This document shows, piece after piece, positions 17,511 through 26,356 of a stretch of DNA of 37,289 bases; the first letter of the stretch is position 1; every line of letters starts with the position of its first letter. The stretch lies in the NCBI GenBank assembly GCA_947258695.1, contig CAMYJG010000021.1:1-37289 (forward strand). The letters run 5' to 3'. Both the position numbers and the translations under genes were made by a program. The stretch comes from an uncultured Ectothiorhodospiraceae bacterium. GTDB taxonomy: Bacteria > Pseudomonadota > Gammaproteobacteria > UBA6429 > Thiohalophilaceae. The notes beneath the pieces were generated by a model, which ran no database searches, had not been told where the DNA came from, and saw only the letters and a list, made by a program, of their open reading frames with translations.

Positions 17511-18590
17511 GTGAATATTAAAGATTCTATGATTGAAGCACCATTACCTCCTGATGCAACTCTTACAGACGCAATTACTGCGATTGAAAAAACACACCGA
17601 CGAATTGCTGTTGTTACAAATAATGATGGGCGTGTAGTTGGGACATTAACTGATGGTGATATACGTCGGTGCATTCTTAATGGTGGAAATATGCAAACCA
17701 CGGTCGATGCCGCCATGAATCACAACCCAATAACTGTCGAAGAACATAGCTCTGATAGCTACGTCCTTGAACTTATGGGGCAAGCGAATATTGAAGCGCT
17801 TCCAATGATCGATGTTACCGGTAATTTCAAACGCATTGTACATGTTACCGATATAGGTTCTGACGTTGAAGAATTTGGAGATGCGAGTAATTTTGCATAT
17901 GCAGTAATTATGGCTGGAGGTGAGGGGATGCGGCTTAGACCTATTACGGAGAATATACCTAAACCAATGGTTGAGATTGGTGGAGCGCCCTTGATCGAAC
18001 ATCAGATACGAAGGCTAGCAACTGCAGGTATTAAAAAAGTATATATATCAGTAAATTATTTAAGTCATATAATTGAGGACTATTTTGGTGATGGAAAGCA
18101 ATATGGCATAGAGATTGTGTACTTGCGCGAAAATGTCAAGCTGGGTACAGCTGGCCCGTTATCGCTTATTAAAGATAAACCTTCCTCGTCAATTCTTGTT
18201 ATGAATGGTGATATTTTAAGTACCTTCGACCTAGCATCATTATATGAATATCATATTGCGCATGATTCAATTATCACAGTTGCTGCAATTGATTATTTAA
18301 TCAATATTCCATTTGGTGTTATTCATTCAAGTGGCGTTTCTGTAACGGGACTTAGTGAAAAACCATCTCAGAGGTTTTTGTGTAATGCCGGTATTTATGT
18401 TATGTCGCCTTCTGCTTTTGAGCTTATCCCCGGGGTTTGTCATTGGAACATGACTGACTTAATAGAGACTTGTCTTGCCAATGAAAAAGAGGTGACAGTT
18501 TTTCCGGTGCATGAATATTGGAGTGATGTAGGTACGCATGATGATCTTGAAAAGGTACAGGAATATCTTAAAAACAATAAAATCACGTGA
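17511..18590 (+). CDS. ptmE: PtmE-like CBS-domain sugar-1-phosphate nucleotidyltransferase
   Basis: A fusion of two CBS domains (about 1-120, with RRIAVVTNNDGRVVGTLTDGDIRR) to a nucleotidyltransferase (about 128-355). The nucleotide-binding loop starts at Met134 (MAGGEGMRLRPIT), followed by PKPM, GTAGPL, NGDIL and the C-terminal YWSDVGTHDDLEK. This architecture matches Campylobacter PtmE, which makes GDP-glucosamine derivatives for legionaminic acid. Its presence suggests the LegB/LegG pair acts on GDP-linked sugars. Other members of this architecture make GDP-heptose or other NDP-hexoses, which matters because a GmhA-like isomerase is present. The start codon is GTG. Confidence 0.8.
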   Translation: MNIKDSMIEAPLPPDATLTDAITAIEKTHRRIAVVTNNDGRVVGTLTDGDIRRCILNGGNMQTTVDAAMNHNPITVEEHSSDSYVLELMGQANIEALPMIDVTGNFKRIVHVTDIGSDVEEFGDASNFAYAVIMAGGEGMRLRPITENIPKPMVEIGGAPLIEHQIRRLATAGIKKVYISVNYLSHIIEDYFGDGKQYGIEIVYLRENVKLGTAGPLSLIKDKPSSSILVMNGDILSTFDLASLYEYHIAHDSIITVAAIDYLINIPFGVIHSSGVSVTGLSEKPSQRFLCNAGIYVMSPSAFELIPGVCHWNMTDLIETCLANEKEVTVFPVHEYWSDVGTHDDLEKVQEYLKNNKIT

Positions 18591-18690
18591 AGATGTACGG
18601 TTAGTTATCGGCTATTTACGCAACAATTTCAAGTCTCATTTTGAATGCATGTAGAATAATGATGTGCTTAGTTAACAAGACAGGTGTAAT

Positions 18691-19455
18691 ATGCGAGTTA
18701 TAGCTCGTTTGGATGTTAAAAATGAATTTGTTATTAAGGGTATCCATCTCGAAGGGTTGAGGAAGGTTGGCGATCCTTTTCAATTAGCCAAGGCATATTA
18801 CGAAGCTGGAATTGATGAGATAGTTTTCAATGACGCTGTTGCAAGCTTATATGATAGGAATAATTTGTTTTCTGTAATAAGAAAAGCTTCTGAGGAAGTA
18901 TTTGTTCCTATTACTATTGGTGGAGGATTACGTAGTATATCTGATGTTGAGCAAGCGCTGGATTCTGGGGCTGATAAAGTTGCGATAAATACTGCAGCCG
19001 TTAAAGATCCATCAATAATTGAAAAAATCTCAGCCCGCTATGGTAGTCAGTGCGTCGTGGCATCTGTGCAGGCAAAAAAAACCAATAATGGCTGGGAAGC
19101 GTATATTGAGTCCGGGAGAGAGACAACAGGGTTAAATGTAGAAGATTGGGTAATGCGACTGGAAGAATTAGGAGCAGGTGAATTATTGCTTACATCTGTA
19201 GATCAGGAAGGAACAAAATCTGGATTTGATGTTGCTCTTGTGAAAGCAGTAAATCAAACAGTCAATATACCAGTACTAGTCAGTGGTGGATATGGAAAAC
19301 CTGAACATTTAAATGAATTATTCAGTCAGGTTATACCAAGCGGTATATGCTGTGCCTCGGTTTTGCATTACAACATTTATGATGTGAATGAACTTAAACA
19401 GCATGTGCTGAAATCAATGAAAGAGTATACAAATGACGAATATTGCTGTTCTTGA
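18691..19455 (+). CDS. hisF2: HisF-like imidazole-glycerol-phosphate-synthase cyclase homologue (surface-sugar amidation)
   Basis: A 254-residue HisF-fold barrel that in O-antigen loci channels ammonia from the HisH partner to a PseA/WbpG-type amidotransferase. HisF motifs are present: RLDV near the N-terminus, ITIGGGLRS, NTAAV, LLTSVD...GTKSG and VSGGYGK. Asp8 aligns with catalytic Asp11 of T. maritima HisF, but the Asp130 position is Gln127 (ASVQAKK) and the Asp176 position is Glu173, so histidine-pathway cyclase activity is doubtful. The ribosome site AGGTG precedes the ATG. It overlaps the HisH-like gene by 23 bases. Confidence 0.88.
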   Translation: MRVIARLDVKNEFVIKGIHLEGLRKVGDPFQLAKAYYEAGIDEIVFNDAVASLYDRNNLFSVIRKASEEVFVPITIGGGLRSISDVEQALDSGADKVAINTAAVKDPSIIEKISARYGSQCVVASVQAKKTNNGWEAYIESGRETTGLNVEDWVMRLEELGAGELLLTSVDQEGTKSGFDVALVKAVNQTVNIPVLVSGGYGKPEHLNELFSQVIPSGICCASVLHYNIYDVNELKQHVLKSMKEYTNDEYCCS

Positions 19456-20065
19456 CTATGGTTTAGGTAATGTTCGAAGTGTTCGAAATGCACTGCAAGC
19501 TGTTGGCGCAAACGCAATTGTTACCCGTGAACCAGAACAAATTCAAGAGTCTGATGGATTAATTATTCCTGGTGTCGGTTCGTTTCCTCATGGAATGGAA
19601 TGCTTGAATAAATATAAATTAACACCAATTTTGCATAAATATTTTTCAAGTGACCGCCCTGTTTTAGGCATTTGCTTAGGTATGCAGTTGTTGTTTGATA
19701 AGGGACTAGAGTTTTCGAGTACTAATGGGTTGGGAACAATCCCTGGTGTTGTAGATCGAATACCGATTAGTCAAGAAGAAGGACGATTGCCACATATTTC
19801 ATGGTCGACTATAAAGAAAACTCGCTTAGGAAAAGATACGATATTTTTCGATCTAAAGGACAGTGAGCTTCGATTTTATTTCGTCCATAGCTATGCGGCG
19901 GTTGGGGTAGATAAAACAAATATATCAGCAACTGTTAATTACCTTGGAAAAGAGATAGTGGCTGCTGTACAGCATAATAATATATGGGGAACGCAGTTTC
20001 ATCCAGAGAAAAGCGGGCCAAGTGGTTTACACTTGTTATCTAATTTTGTTGCAAGATGCCAGTAA
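19433..20065 (+). CDS. hisH2: HisH-like glutamine amidotransferase
   Basis: A class I glutaminase subunit of 210 residues that releases ammonia from glutamine. The triad is intact: Cys81 in GICLGMQ, with His190 and Glu192 in QFHPEKS. The N-terminal VLDYGLGNVRSV and PGVGSFPHGM are standard for HisH. It overlaps the HisF-like gene and is followed at once by the PP-loop amidotransferase, the same trio as hisH2-hisF2-wbpG in Pseudomonas aeruginosa B-band O-antigen. It should feed that enzyme rather than histidine synthesis. Confidence 0.9.
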   Translation: MTNIAVLDYGLGNVRSVRNALQAVGANAIVTREPEQIQESDGLIIPGVGSFPHGMECLNKYKLTPILHKYFSSDRPVLGICLGMQLLFDKGLEFSSTNGLGTIPGVVDRIPISQEEGRLPHISWSTIKKTRLGKDTIFFDLKDSELRFYFVHSYAAVGVDKTNISATVNYLGKEIVAAVQHNNIWGTQFHPEKSGPSGLHLLSNFVARCQ

Positions 20066-20076
20066 AGGAGAAATTA

Positions 20077-21279
20077 ATGACGGAAACATTTTTTGGGCTT
20101 CCTAGCCAAGTGTTGTTCTGCAAACACTGCGTAATATCTAATCAGCGTCCAAGTTCATCTGTAGAATTTAAACATAGTAAAACTGATTCAAAAGAAACCA
20201 TAGGTTTTGATGATGAGGGGGTATGTGATGCTTGTCGATTTCATGAGAAAAAAGACAAAGAAATTGATTGGGAGAAACGAGAACAAGAGTTAATTAATTT
20301 GTTGGATAAACACCGCCGAAGCGATGGCGGATATGATGTGGTCGTACCAGGTAGTGGTGGTAAAGATAGTGCATACGTATCGCATATTTTGAAATACAAA
20401 TACGGGATGAATCCACTTACTGTTACATGGGCGCCACACAAATATACTAAAATTGGCTGGACTAACTTCGAAAATTGGGTCCATGTTGGTGGTCTAGATA
20501 ATATGTTATTTACACCAAATGGGCGATTACATAGATACCTTACTCAACAAGCATTTTTAAACCTTTTACACCCGTTTCAACCATTCATAGTTGGGCAACG
20601 GATTATTGGCCCAATGATGGCAGCAAAATTTGGTGTTGAGCTAATAATGTATGGTGAAAATCAGGCTGAATATGGGAATAAGCCGGAAGAAAACTATAAA
20701 CCCACAATGGATAAAAAGTTTTTTTCTGCGGGGAATCCAGAGGATATGATATTAGGTGGTAAATTAGTAAAAGACATCATAAAGGAAGGCGAGTTTAAGT
20801 TGAATGACTTTGCTCCCTACATACCACCAAAAAAAGAATTTTTGGAGAGCAAATCAGTAGAAGTTCATTATCTAGGATATTATCATAATTGGGATCCGCA
20901 GGAATGTTATTATTATGCAGTAGAAAATACGGGGTTTCGTGCTAATTCTGAACGTACAGAAGGTACTTACTCCAAATATAGCAGCATAGATGATCAAATT
21001 GACATGTTTCATTACTATACAACGTTGATCAAATTTGGGATTGGTCGAGCAACCTATGATGCAGCACAAGAAATCAGGAATAGCAAAATCACTAGAGAGG
21101 AAGGTGTACGGTTAGTACATAAATATGATCAAGAATTTCCTAAAAAATATTTTAAGGAATTCCTACAATATATTGATGTTAGCGAAGATCTTTTTCGTGA
21201 GACAGTGGATAAATTCAGGTCACCTCATTTATGGGAAAATAAAGATAATGAGTGGGTATTAAAGCACCAAGTCACATAA
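20077..21279 (+). CDS. N-acetyl sugar amidotransferase (PseA/WbpG family)
   Basis: A PP-loop ATP pyrophosphatase-type enzyme that replaces the oxygen of a sugar N-acetyl group with nitrogen, giving an acetamidino group. The PP-loop is PGSGGKDS (91-98). Two CxxC pairs, Cys15/Cys18 and Cys50/Cys53, probably bind zinc. I choose ATG 20077 (400 residues) because AAAGGAG at 20064-20070 lies 6 bases upstream; the frame also opens at 20056 inside hisH. With the HisF/HisH pair it forms the known three-part system. Acetamidino derivatives of legionaminic and pseudaminic acid are known products, so a nonulosonate is a likely substrate here. Confidence 0.9.
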   Translation: MTETFFGLPSQVLFCKHCVISNQRPSSSVEFKHSKTDSKETIGFDDEGVCDACRFHEKKDKEIDWEKREQELINLLDKHRRSDGGYDVVVPGSGGKDSAYVSHILKYKYGMNPLTVTWAPHKYTKIGWTNFENWVHVGGLDNMLFTPNGRLHRYLTQQAFLNLLHPFQPFIVGQRIIGPMMAAKFGVELIMYGENQAEYGNKPEENYKPTMDKKFFSAGNPEDMILGGKLVKDIIKEGEFKLNDFAPYIPPKKEFLESKSVEVHYLGYYHNWDPQECYYYAVENTGFRANSERTEGTYSKYSSIDDQIDMFHYYTTLIKFGIGRATYDAAQEIRNSKITREEGVRLVHKYDQEFPKKYFKEFLQYIDVSEDLFRETVDKFRSPHLWENKDNEWVLKHQVT

Positions 21280-21351
21280 ATATTATAGATATAGTACCAT
21301 TCTTTGGTGATATTGTTTCTTTGGGCGGTTAACAATACTGGTTGGAAACAA

Positions 21352-22242
21352 ATGCAGTTAATAAAAGATGTTCTTATTAAAATAATAGATTATAGCTTGC
21401 CAGGGCAAGGTCCGATCGATGAACATGGCGGTCTTACAACATTCGATTGTAACAAATCAAATCTTGAAGTTTATGATTATATGAAAAATGTCAGTAAGAC
21501 GTTGTTTGGCTCGAATCTCCTCATGGATTTTATCGCACAAAAAGGCTTTGGTGGTTTAAGTGATTTTACGGATTTCTTTTACATGTATCCCGGCGCAGCA
21601 AAGTTGATCGACACAAGAGTTATAGGTGCAATATATCAATATCTTGGTGCCGGGGCGAAAATTGATTTTGCAGGATTAGCCGCTTTTAATATGGATGAGA
21701 AGGCCGGAGAATTAATTAATTACTCAGGCTTGTTTCATCATGATTCTGTAGGTAGTCGGTTGAAGTTATTTTTTCCATTAAACCCTGAGGGCAATCGTGA
21801 TTATCCTACAGCATACATAAGTGGAACTCATAAGTTGAAATGGAAAACATATATAAATCCTGTTAATTCAAACGGCTCAAGAATCCCTGATGAACTGCTT
21901 AAGCTATATAGTGATGTTTCAAAGAACGAAAAAGTTGTTCCATTTGGGACATCATATTTGTTTGACACGAATGGAATTCATTCAGGATGTTATAGGCCAT
22001 CAAGCCAACCGCGCCTGGTAGTTCAAATGGAGTTTAGTAATAGAAAGTCCTTGCTTGTTAGAGGTAAAGTTGGTCCATCACAATTTAATTTACATTCTAC
22101 GGCATACGAGCATTTTTCTGAATTAAAATTACTAAGACGAAGTAATATCAAGCGTCAGAGTGATGATAATTACTTGCATATAGGAAGGTCAAACCGAAGA
22201 AATATTCTAAATCTCTCAGACGTGCTTAAAGAGTCAGAATAA
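21352..22242 (+). CDS. Phytanoyl-CoA-dioxygenase-like Fe(II)/2-oxoglutarate oxygenase
   Basis: About 296 residues with the double-stranded beta-helix iron motif: HxD in GLFHHDSVG (His129, Asp131), a distal His in DTNGIHSG (His210), and an Arg in QPRLVVQMEF (Arg221) suited to binding 2-oxoglutarate. The spacing fits the PhyH family. The frame is open to a TTG at 21304, but ATG 21352 gives a normal N-terminus; neither has a strong ribosome site. In this setting it might hydroxylate a sugar or lipid-linked intermediate. The fold and metal site are well supported; the substrate is unknown. Confidence 0.75.
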   Translation: MQLIKDVLIKIIDYSLPGQGPIDEHGGLTTFDCNKSNLEVYDYMKNVSKTLFGSNLLMDFIAQKGFGGLSDFTDFFYMYPGAAKLIDTRVIGAIYQYLGAGAKIDFAGLAAFNMDEKAGELINYSGLFHHDSVGSRLKLFFPLNPEGNRDYPTAYISGTHKLKWKTYINPVNSNGSRIPDELLKLYSDVSKNEKVVPFGTSYLFDTNGIHSGCYRPSSQPRLVVQMEFSNRKSLLVRGKVGPSQFNLHSTAYEHFSELKLLRRSNIKRQSDDNYLHIGRSNRRNILNLSDVLKESE

Positions 22243-22316
22243 AATGTATTATAATTCCTGTCTGAACCATTTCAGAAAAATCTTTAAATTGATTATGTTA
22301 TTAGTGTGATCTAAAG

Positions 22317-23711
22317 ATGCGAATAGTATATTTGCCAGCCGAAACGCAAACGCGAGAGATGGATTCGAATATCATTCTCGCCCTATATTTAGTAGAAAAA
22401 TATGGTTTTGATCATGTGATGGTGGGAGATAAGCGCCTATTGTCAGTAATGGTTCGACTGCACCTTCTTCCGCCCGGCGTTTTTCATATGAAGAGCGCGC
22501 AGCATTATTTGCTACCGTTTATAAAAAAGTCACGAGCTAAAGGTTTTAAATTCACTGTGCAAAATGCTGAGTCAATTGTAACATTTGATGATGATGCTCG
22601 AACAGACACTTTCATGATACCGCCAGAAACAATTAACTATATAGATAAGGTTTTTTGTTCTAATTCTAGTGAATATAATCAGTTGACAAACATTTACAAT
22701 TGCCATGATTGCGGCGATGACAAATTTGTAAATAGTGGATTTTTGCGCGCACAGGGAAGCGCTGAAGAGTTGTCACGATTTTATAAAAAAGAAATAAGCG
22801 ATATCAAAAAACGCTGCGGAACTTTTATATTATATAATTCAACAGCAGGGTTAATGTATCATGGAACGAAAAGTGTAGACAGCAAAGAAATGAAAAAAAT
22901 GCTACTTGGTCAAGGGATAATGGATGAGCATGTTGATATACTTATCGAATGGGGAGTGCAATCGCAGGCCACTTTTTTTTCCTTTCTTGAATTTACAAGG
23001 CTATTTAAAAATAAGCTAGGAGAACAAGATATAAATATCGTTTTTAGGCCACATCCGTCTGAAAATCTAGATTTTTTTAAGTTGGCAATTGGTAATGACG
23101 AAAGAATAATAATAGACACCTCTTATTCAGTTGTTCCATGGATTCTCGCAAGTGAGTTAGCGATTGGTTCTACAAGTACGACATTGGTAGAGTCTGCCGG
23201 ATTAGGTAAACCAACATTGAGTTTTTTACCAGATGTTAATTTACCCGTCATGAAAATACTACGTAACAATATTGGAAATAAATGTGGAAAGATATCAACT
23301 TCACCATCCGAGCTACTTGCTGATGTTTGCGGGGTTCTTGATGGCAGCGTTTCCGAACAATACTTTGATGGCGATCTTGCTGAAGAATTATTAGGAAAAA
23401 AATATAATGCTTATAAGGTCTTTTCAAGTAACTTTAAACAGGTATCGGACAAGATACACCAAAATAAATATTTATTTCGACTTAAAATCCTTATCTTAAA
23501 GATAACGTGCGCTATATCTAATGTGGCGATAGAATTAAATTCTATAAGCCCCTATAAAAAGAAGCGTTCTGCTTATGCGAAGTCAAAATTTAATTCAAAT
23601 ATTGATATAGGTGGCTATAGATATCGAGAGTATCCGTGCGACCTGGATGCCTCTGAAATATCATGGAAGAAGATACATGGGAAATGTATACTTCTATCAA
23701 AGTCAAAATAA
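22317..23711 (+). CDS. Putative surface-carbohydrate glycosyltransferase (capsule-synthesis-like)
   Basis: A 464-residue protein resembling the 'surface carbohydrate biosynthesis protein' group found with PseA-type amidotransferases. It has an RPHPSE motif, then SELAIGSTSTTLVESAGLGKPTLSF, the pattern of the C-terminal nucleotide-sugar domain in capsule and CDP-glycerol-type GT-B transferases. A lysine- and serine-rich tail (about 385-464) is extra. No signal peptide is seen. It could be the enzyme adding the amidinated ulosonic acid. The assignment to GT-B is moderately supported; donor and acceptor are unknown. Confidence 0.6.
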   Translation: MRIVYLPAETQTREMDSNIILALYLVEKYGFDHVMVGDKRLLSVMVRLHLLPPGVFHMKSAQHYLLPFIKKSRAKGFKFTVQNAESIVTFDDDARTDTFMIPPETINYIDKVFCSNSSEYNQLTNIYNCHDCGDDKFVNSGFLRAQGSAEELSRFYKKEISDIKKRCGTFILYNSTAGLMYHGTKSVDSKEMKKMLLGQGIMDEHVDILIEWGVQSQATFFSFLEFTRLFKNKLGEQDINIVFRPHPSENLDFFKLAIGNDERIIIDTSYSVVPWILASELAIGSTSTTLVESAGLGKPTLSFLPDVNLPVMKILRNNIGNKCGKISTSPSELLADVCGVLDGSVSEQYFDGDLAEELLGKKYNAYKVFSSNFKQVSDKIHQNKYLFRLKILILKITCAISNVAIELNSISPYKKKRSAYAKSKFNSNIDIGGYRYREYPCDLDASEISWKKIHGKCILLSKSK

Positions 23712-23899
23712 ACTTAAGCTAGCAAATATACTTGTAAGCCGTATTTTCAATGGCAATTCTAGAGTATTAAAGCTTTTGTTTGTTCAACGAGAATACAATG
23801 TGTATAAAATATTTTTAACTCTGATTAATGCTGCGAAAAATTTTGCTAAATGTTGGAGTGTTTTAATAGTTCGCAACTATATGATTGTCTAGTTAGCCT

Positions 23900-25075
23900 A
23901 TGTATTATCAAGCAAAAAATACTATATATTTATATGTGCTTCTATTAGGGCTAAGTTTTGCTCAGCTTCTATACAATATGGGGGTTAACGGTAATTTTTC
24001 AAATAGCATTTCCGAGCAGGCTAAATTAGATGCGAGCGATCAAAATACAATTTACAAAAAAGCAGATCAGTATAGAAAAAATAATTACGATTTATTATAT
24101 ATACCATATAAGTACAAGTTGTCTACAATATTAATTGTTTGCGCGGAAGATTTATCAAACACAACAAATATCATCCTACCATTTGTTAAATGGTGTGGTT
24201 ATGTTTTGTGTGTAATGTTTTTCCTGGGCAGTATAAGCAGTTTTTCGAGCATGCTTGCAAATAGATTGTTTTGTGGTTATTTGTTGTTGCACCCATTAAT
24301 TAATAGTTGGCATCCTTTGTTGCTGAGAGACGATCTGGTTGTAGCTTTTTCGTTAGTGGTTATAGGTTTTTTAGCAAAGTTATTGGCTTCAATTAAAAAT
24401 AATAAACCAAAAATAATTAGTTTGGCTGGGATAGTTCTATTTCTGGCGATGGTTTTAATGCTGAGGCCAGAGCTTTCAGCAGTTTTGGCTTTGTTTGCGA
24501 TATTTTCGATATTCATATATCTTAGAAAAATCAAAAAAATTCTATTTGCAATCATTGTTGGGTTAGCTGGCATATATTTTTATTCTGATATTCTCCAATT
24601 TTATGCATTTGGTTTACGAGATGTAAAAGGTTCTATAGCGAATATTCTGATAACCATTAGAACATTTCATTTCTCACCTGCGCCCTGGAATATTATTGCT
24701 ATAGCTTCTAAAGAGATTAATAGCGATACTTTTAATGCGTGGTTATGGTTCTATTTGTCTTTTCCGATTTCCTTTATTACGCTGATAACATGGTTTCTTT
24801 TTGTGCTGACAAAAAAAATCAAGGTGGAGTTATTTAGTATTAAGTCGATTATATTTTTATTATTACCAGTCTTTATTGATTTTAGTTATGGGTATACTTC
24901 AGGGTCTACTGTGGCGCTAGGGCCGCGCCAGGGGGCGTTATCATCATTGCTTTTATTTTACTTCTTTTTTGTGCCAACAATAATTACCTTGCTTCGGATG
25001 AGTCTGCGATCCGGTGTATCTGGAAAAACATTGTTACGGTTAAAATATAATAATCGTATTGACCAGAAGGTTTAG
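23900..25075 (+). CDS. Polytopic membrane protein, candidate O-unit polymerase (Wzy-like)
   Basis: A 391-residue hydrophobic protein with roughly nine to ten membrane segments and a large loop at about 30-80. LLLRDDLV (about 139-146) and VALGPRQGALSS near the C-terminus are polar motifs inside an otherwise hydrophobic chain, as seen in O-antigen polymerases and GT-C-like membrane proteins. It is the only polytopic non-ABC protein in the middle of the locus, so Wzy is the best guess by elimination. Wzy families diverge too far for a firm call by eye. Base composition is very AT-rich. Confidence 0.55.
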   Translation: MYYQAKNTIYLYVLLLGLSFAQLLYNMGVNGNFSNSISEQAKLDASDQNTIYKKADQYRKNNYDLLYIPYKYKLSTILIVCAEDLSNTTNIILPFVKWCGYVLCVMFFLGSISSFSSMLANRLFCGYLLLHPLINSWHPLLLRDDLVVAFSLVVIGFLAKLLASIKNNKPKIISLAGIVLFLAMVLMLRPELSAVLALFAIFSIFIYLRKIKKILFAIIVGLAGIYFYSDILQFYAFGLRDVKGSIANILITIRTFHFSPAPWNIIAIASKEINSDTFNAWLWFYLSFPISFITLITWFLFVLTKKIKVELFSIKSIIFLLLPVFIDFSYGYTSGSTVALGPRQGALSSLLLFYFFFVPTIITLLRMSLRSGVSGKTLLRLKYNNRIDQKV

Positions 25076-25126
25076 TAGCTAAAAACAATAAATTCGCGGT
25101 GCTTGATTTAGATTAAGAAGGTTAAT

Positions 25127-26275
25127 GTGAAAAGAAAGAAAAAGCTGATTATTCACATTATAAGTGGGCTAGAGCCACATGGTGCTGAGTTAATGTTGTA
25201 TAAGTTGTCTGGGCGGCTTGCAAATTCAAAATACAAACAACATGTTATTTCATTGACTTCTGATGGAGATTTAGGTGATCAAATACGTGAATTTGGCATT
25301 AGTGTTACTGCCCTTAATATGAAATCGGGCAAGCTTGCTATATTCAGGTTTTTTAAGTTGATCAAACTACTTTATAAACTAAACCCTGATATTGTGCACA
25401 CTTGGATGTATCATGCAGATTTTCTGGGTGGGCTAGCTGCAAAATTTACCGGTTGCAAAACAATAATCTGGGGGATAAGACATAGTAATTTGTCACCACG
25501 CTATAATAAAAAGTTAATGCTTCTTCTTGTTCGACTGTGCGCATTCTTGTCACGCTGGGTGCCCCAGCAAATATTTTGTTGTTCTGATTCCGCAAGAATT
25601 ACTCATATTCAAGCAGGTTATAAGGCTGACAAAATGTGTGTAATACCAAATGGATTAGATCTTGATCTGTTTCAACCAAATAAGGAAATGCGGGTATCGG
25701 TTCGCGATGAATTGAGTTTGGGTTTGGGCGTACCATTGGTAGGTTTTGTCGCACGATATAATATTCAAAAGAACCATTTAGGCTTTTTAGAGGCAGTTTC
25801 AAAACTCCATAAAATAGATAAGGATGTGCATTTTCTTTTTGTCGGTAGCGAAGTTGATAATGAAAATACTGAGCTTGTCAAGGCGATAGAAAACGCAGAG
25901 ATTGGTGATGTTGTCCATTTGCTTGGTGAGCGTAAAGACATACCAAGAATAATGGCATCTCTAGACATCCTCTGTTCTCCTTCTGTTGGAGAAGCTTTTC
26001 CGAATGTTTTATGCGAAGCAATGGCGTGTGAAGTTGTATGTGTTGTTACTGATGTGGGTGATTCATCAGAAATAGTTGGTAATACTGGGGTGGTTGTACA
26101 GTCTGGAGATATGCAGGGTTTAGCATCAGGAATGCTTCAAATATTTTCGTTACCAGCTCCGGAGCTTAGAGTTTTAAAGCAGAAAGCAAAGGAGAGAGTA
26201 CAAAATAAGTATGATATTTCAAATGTTGCGCTTCAATACGTTAGTGCATATGATAATTTAATTAAAAACAATTAA
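25127..26275 (+). CDS. GT4-family glycosyltransferase
   Basis: A 382-residue GT-B glycosyltransferase. The N-terminal domain has GLEPHGAELMLYKL (acceptor-side loop) and DIVHTWMYHAD; the C-terminal donor domain has VIPNGLDLDLFQP, GFVARYNIQKN and the EX7E-type segment GEAFPNVLCEAMACE, which is characteristic of GT4. It starts at GTG with AAGAAGG at 25115-25121 as ribosome site. It probably transfers a hexose or amino sugar from an NDP donor to the lipid-linked acceptor at the cytoplasmic membrane face. Linkage and donor cannot be read. Confidence 0.88.
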   Translation: MKRKKKLIIHIISGLEPHGAELMLYKLSGRLANSKYKQHVISLTSDGDLGDQIREFGISVTALNMKSGKLAIFRFFKLIKLLYKLNPDIVHTWMYHADFLGGLAAKFTGCKTIIWGIRHSNLSPRYNKKLMLLLVRLCAFLSRWVPQQIFCCSDSARITHIQAGYKADKMCVIPNGLDLDLFQPNKEMRVSVRDELSLGLGVPLVGFVARYNIQKNHLGFLEAVSKLHKIDKDVHFLFVGSEVDNENTELVKAIENAEIGDVVHLLGERKDIPRIMASLDILCSPSVGEAFPNVLCEAMACEVVCVVTDVGDSSEIVGNTGVVVQSGDMQGLASGMLQIFSLPAPELRVLKQKAKERVQNKYDISNVALQYVSAYDNLIKNN

Positions 26276-26356
26276 TTATTGAAGAATAAATTAGAGTTTC
26301 AAGGCTATAACACGTTGAGCAATACTTCTATATTATTATTTCGGAGTTACAGCTGA

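Noticed and set aside
18691-20065. HisF/HisH genes as part of a histidine operon
   Set aside because: No other his genes are present, two HisF catalytic aspartates are replaced, and the next gene is a PseA/WbpG-type amidotransferase.
23677-23892. A possible 71-residue frame after the putative transferase at 22317 (longer version from 23611)
   Set aside because: It overlaps the upstream gene out of frame, has no ribosome site and no recognisable motif; the 188-base gap is more likely non-coding or a decayed remnant.
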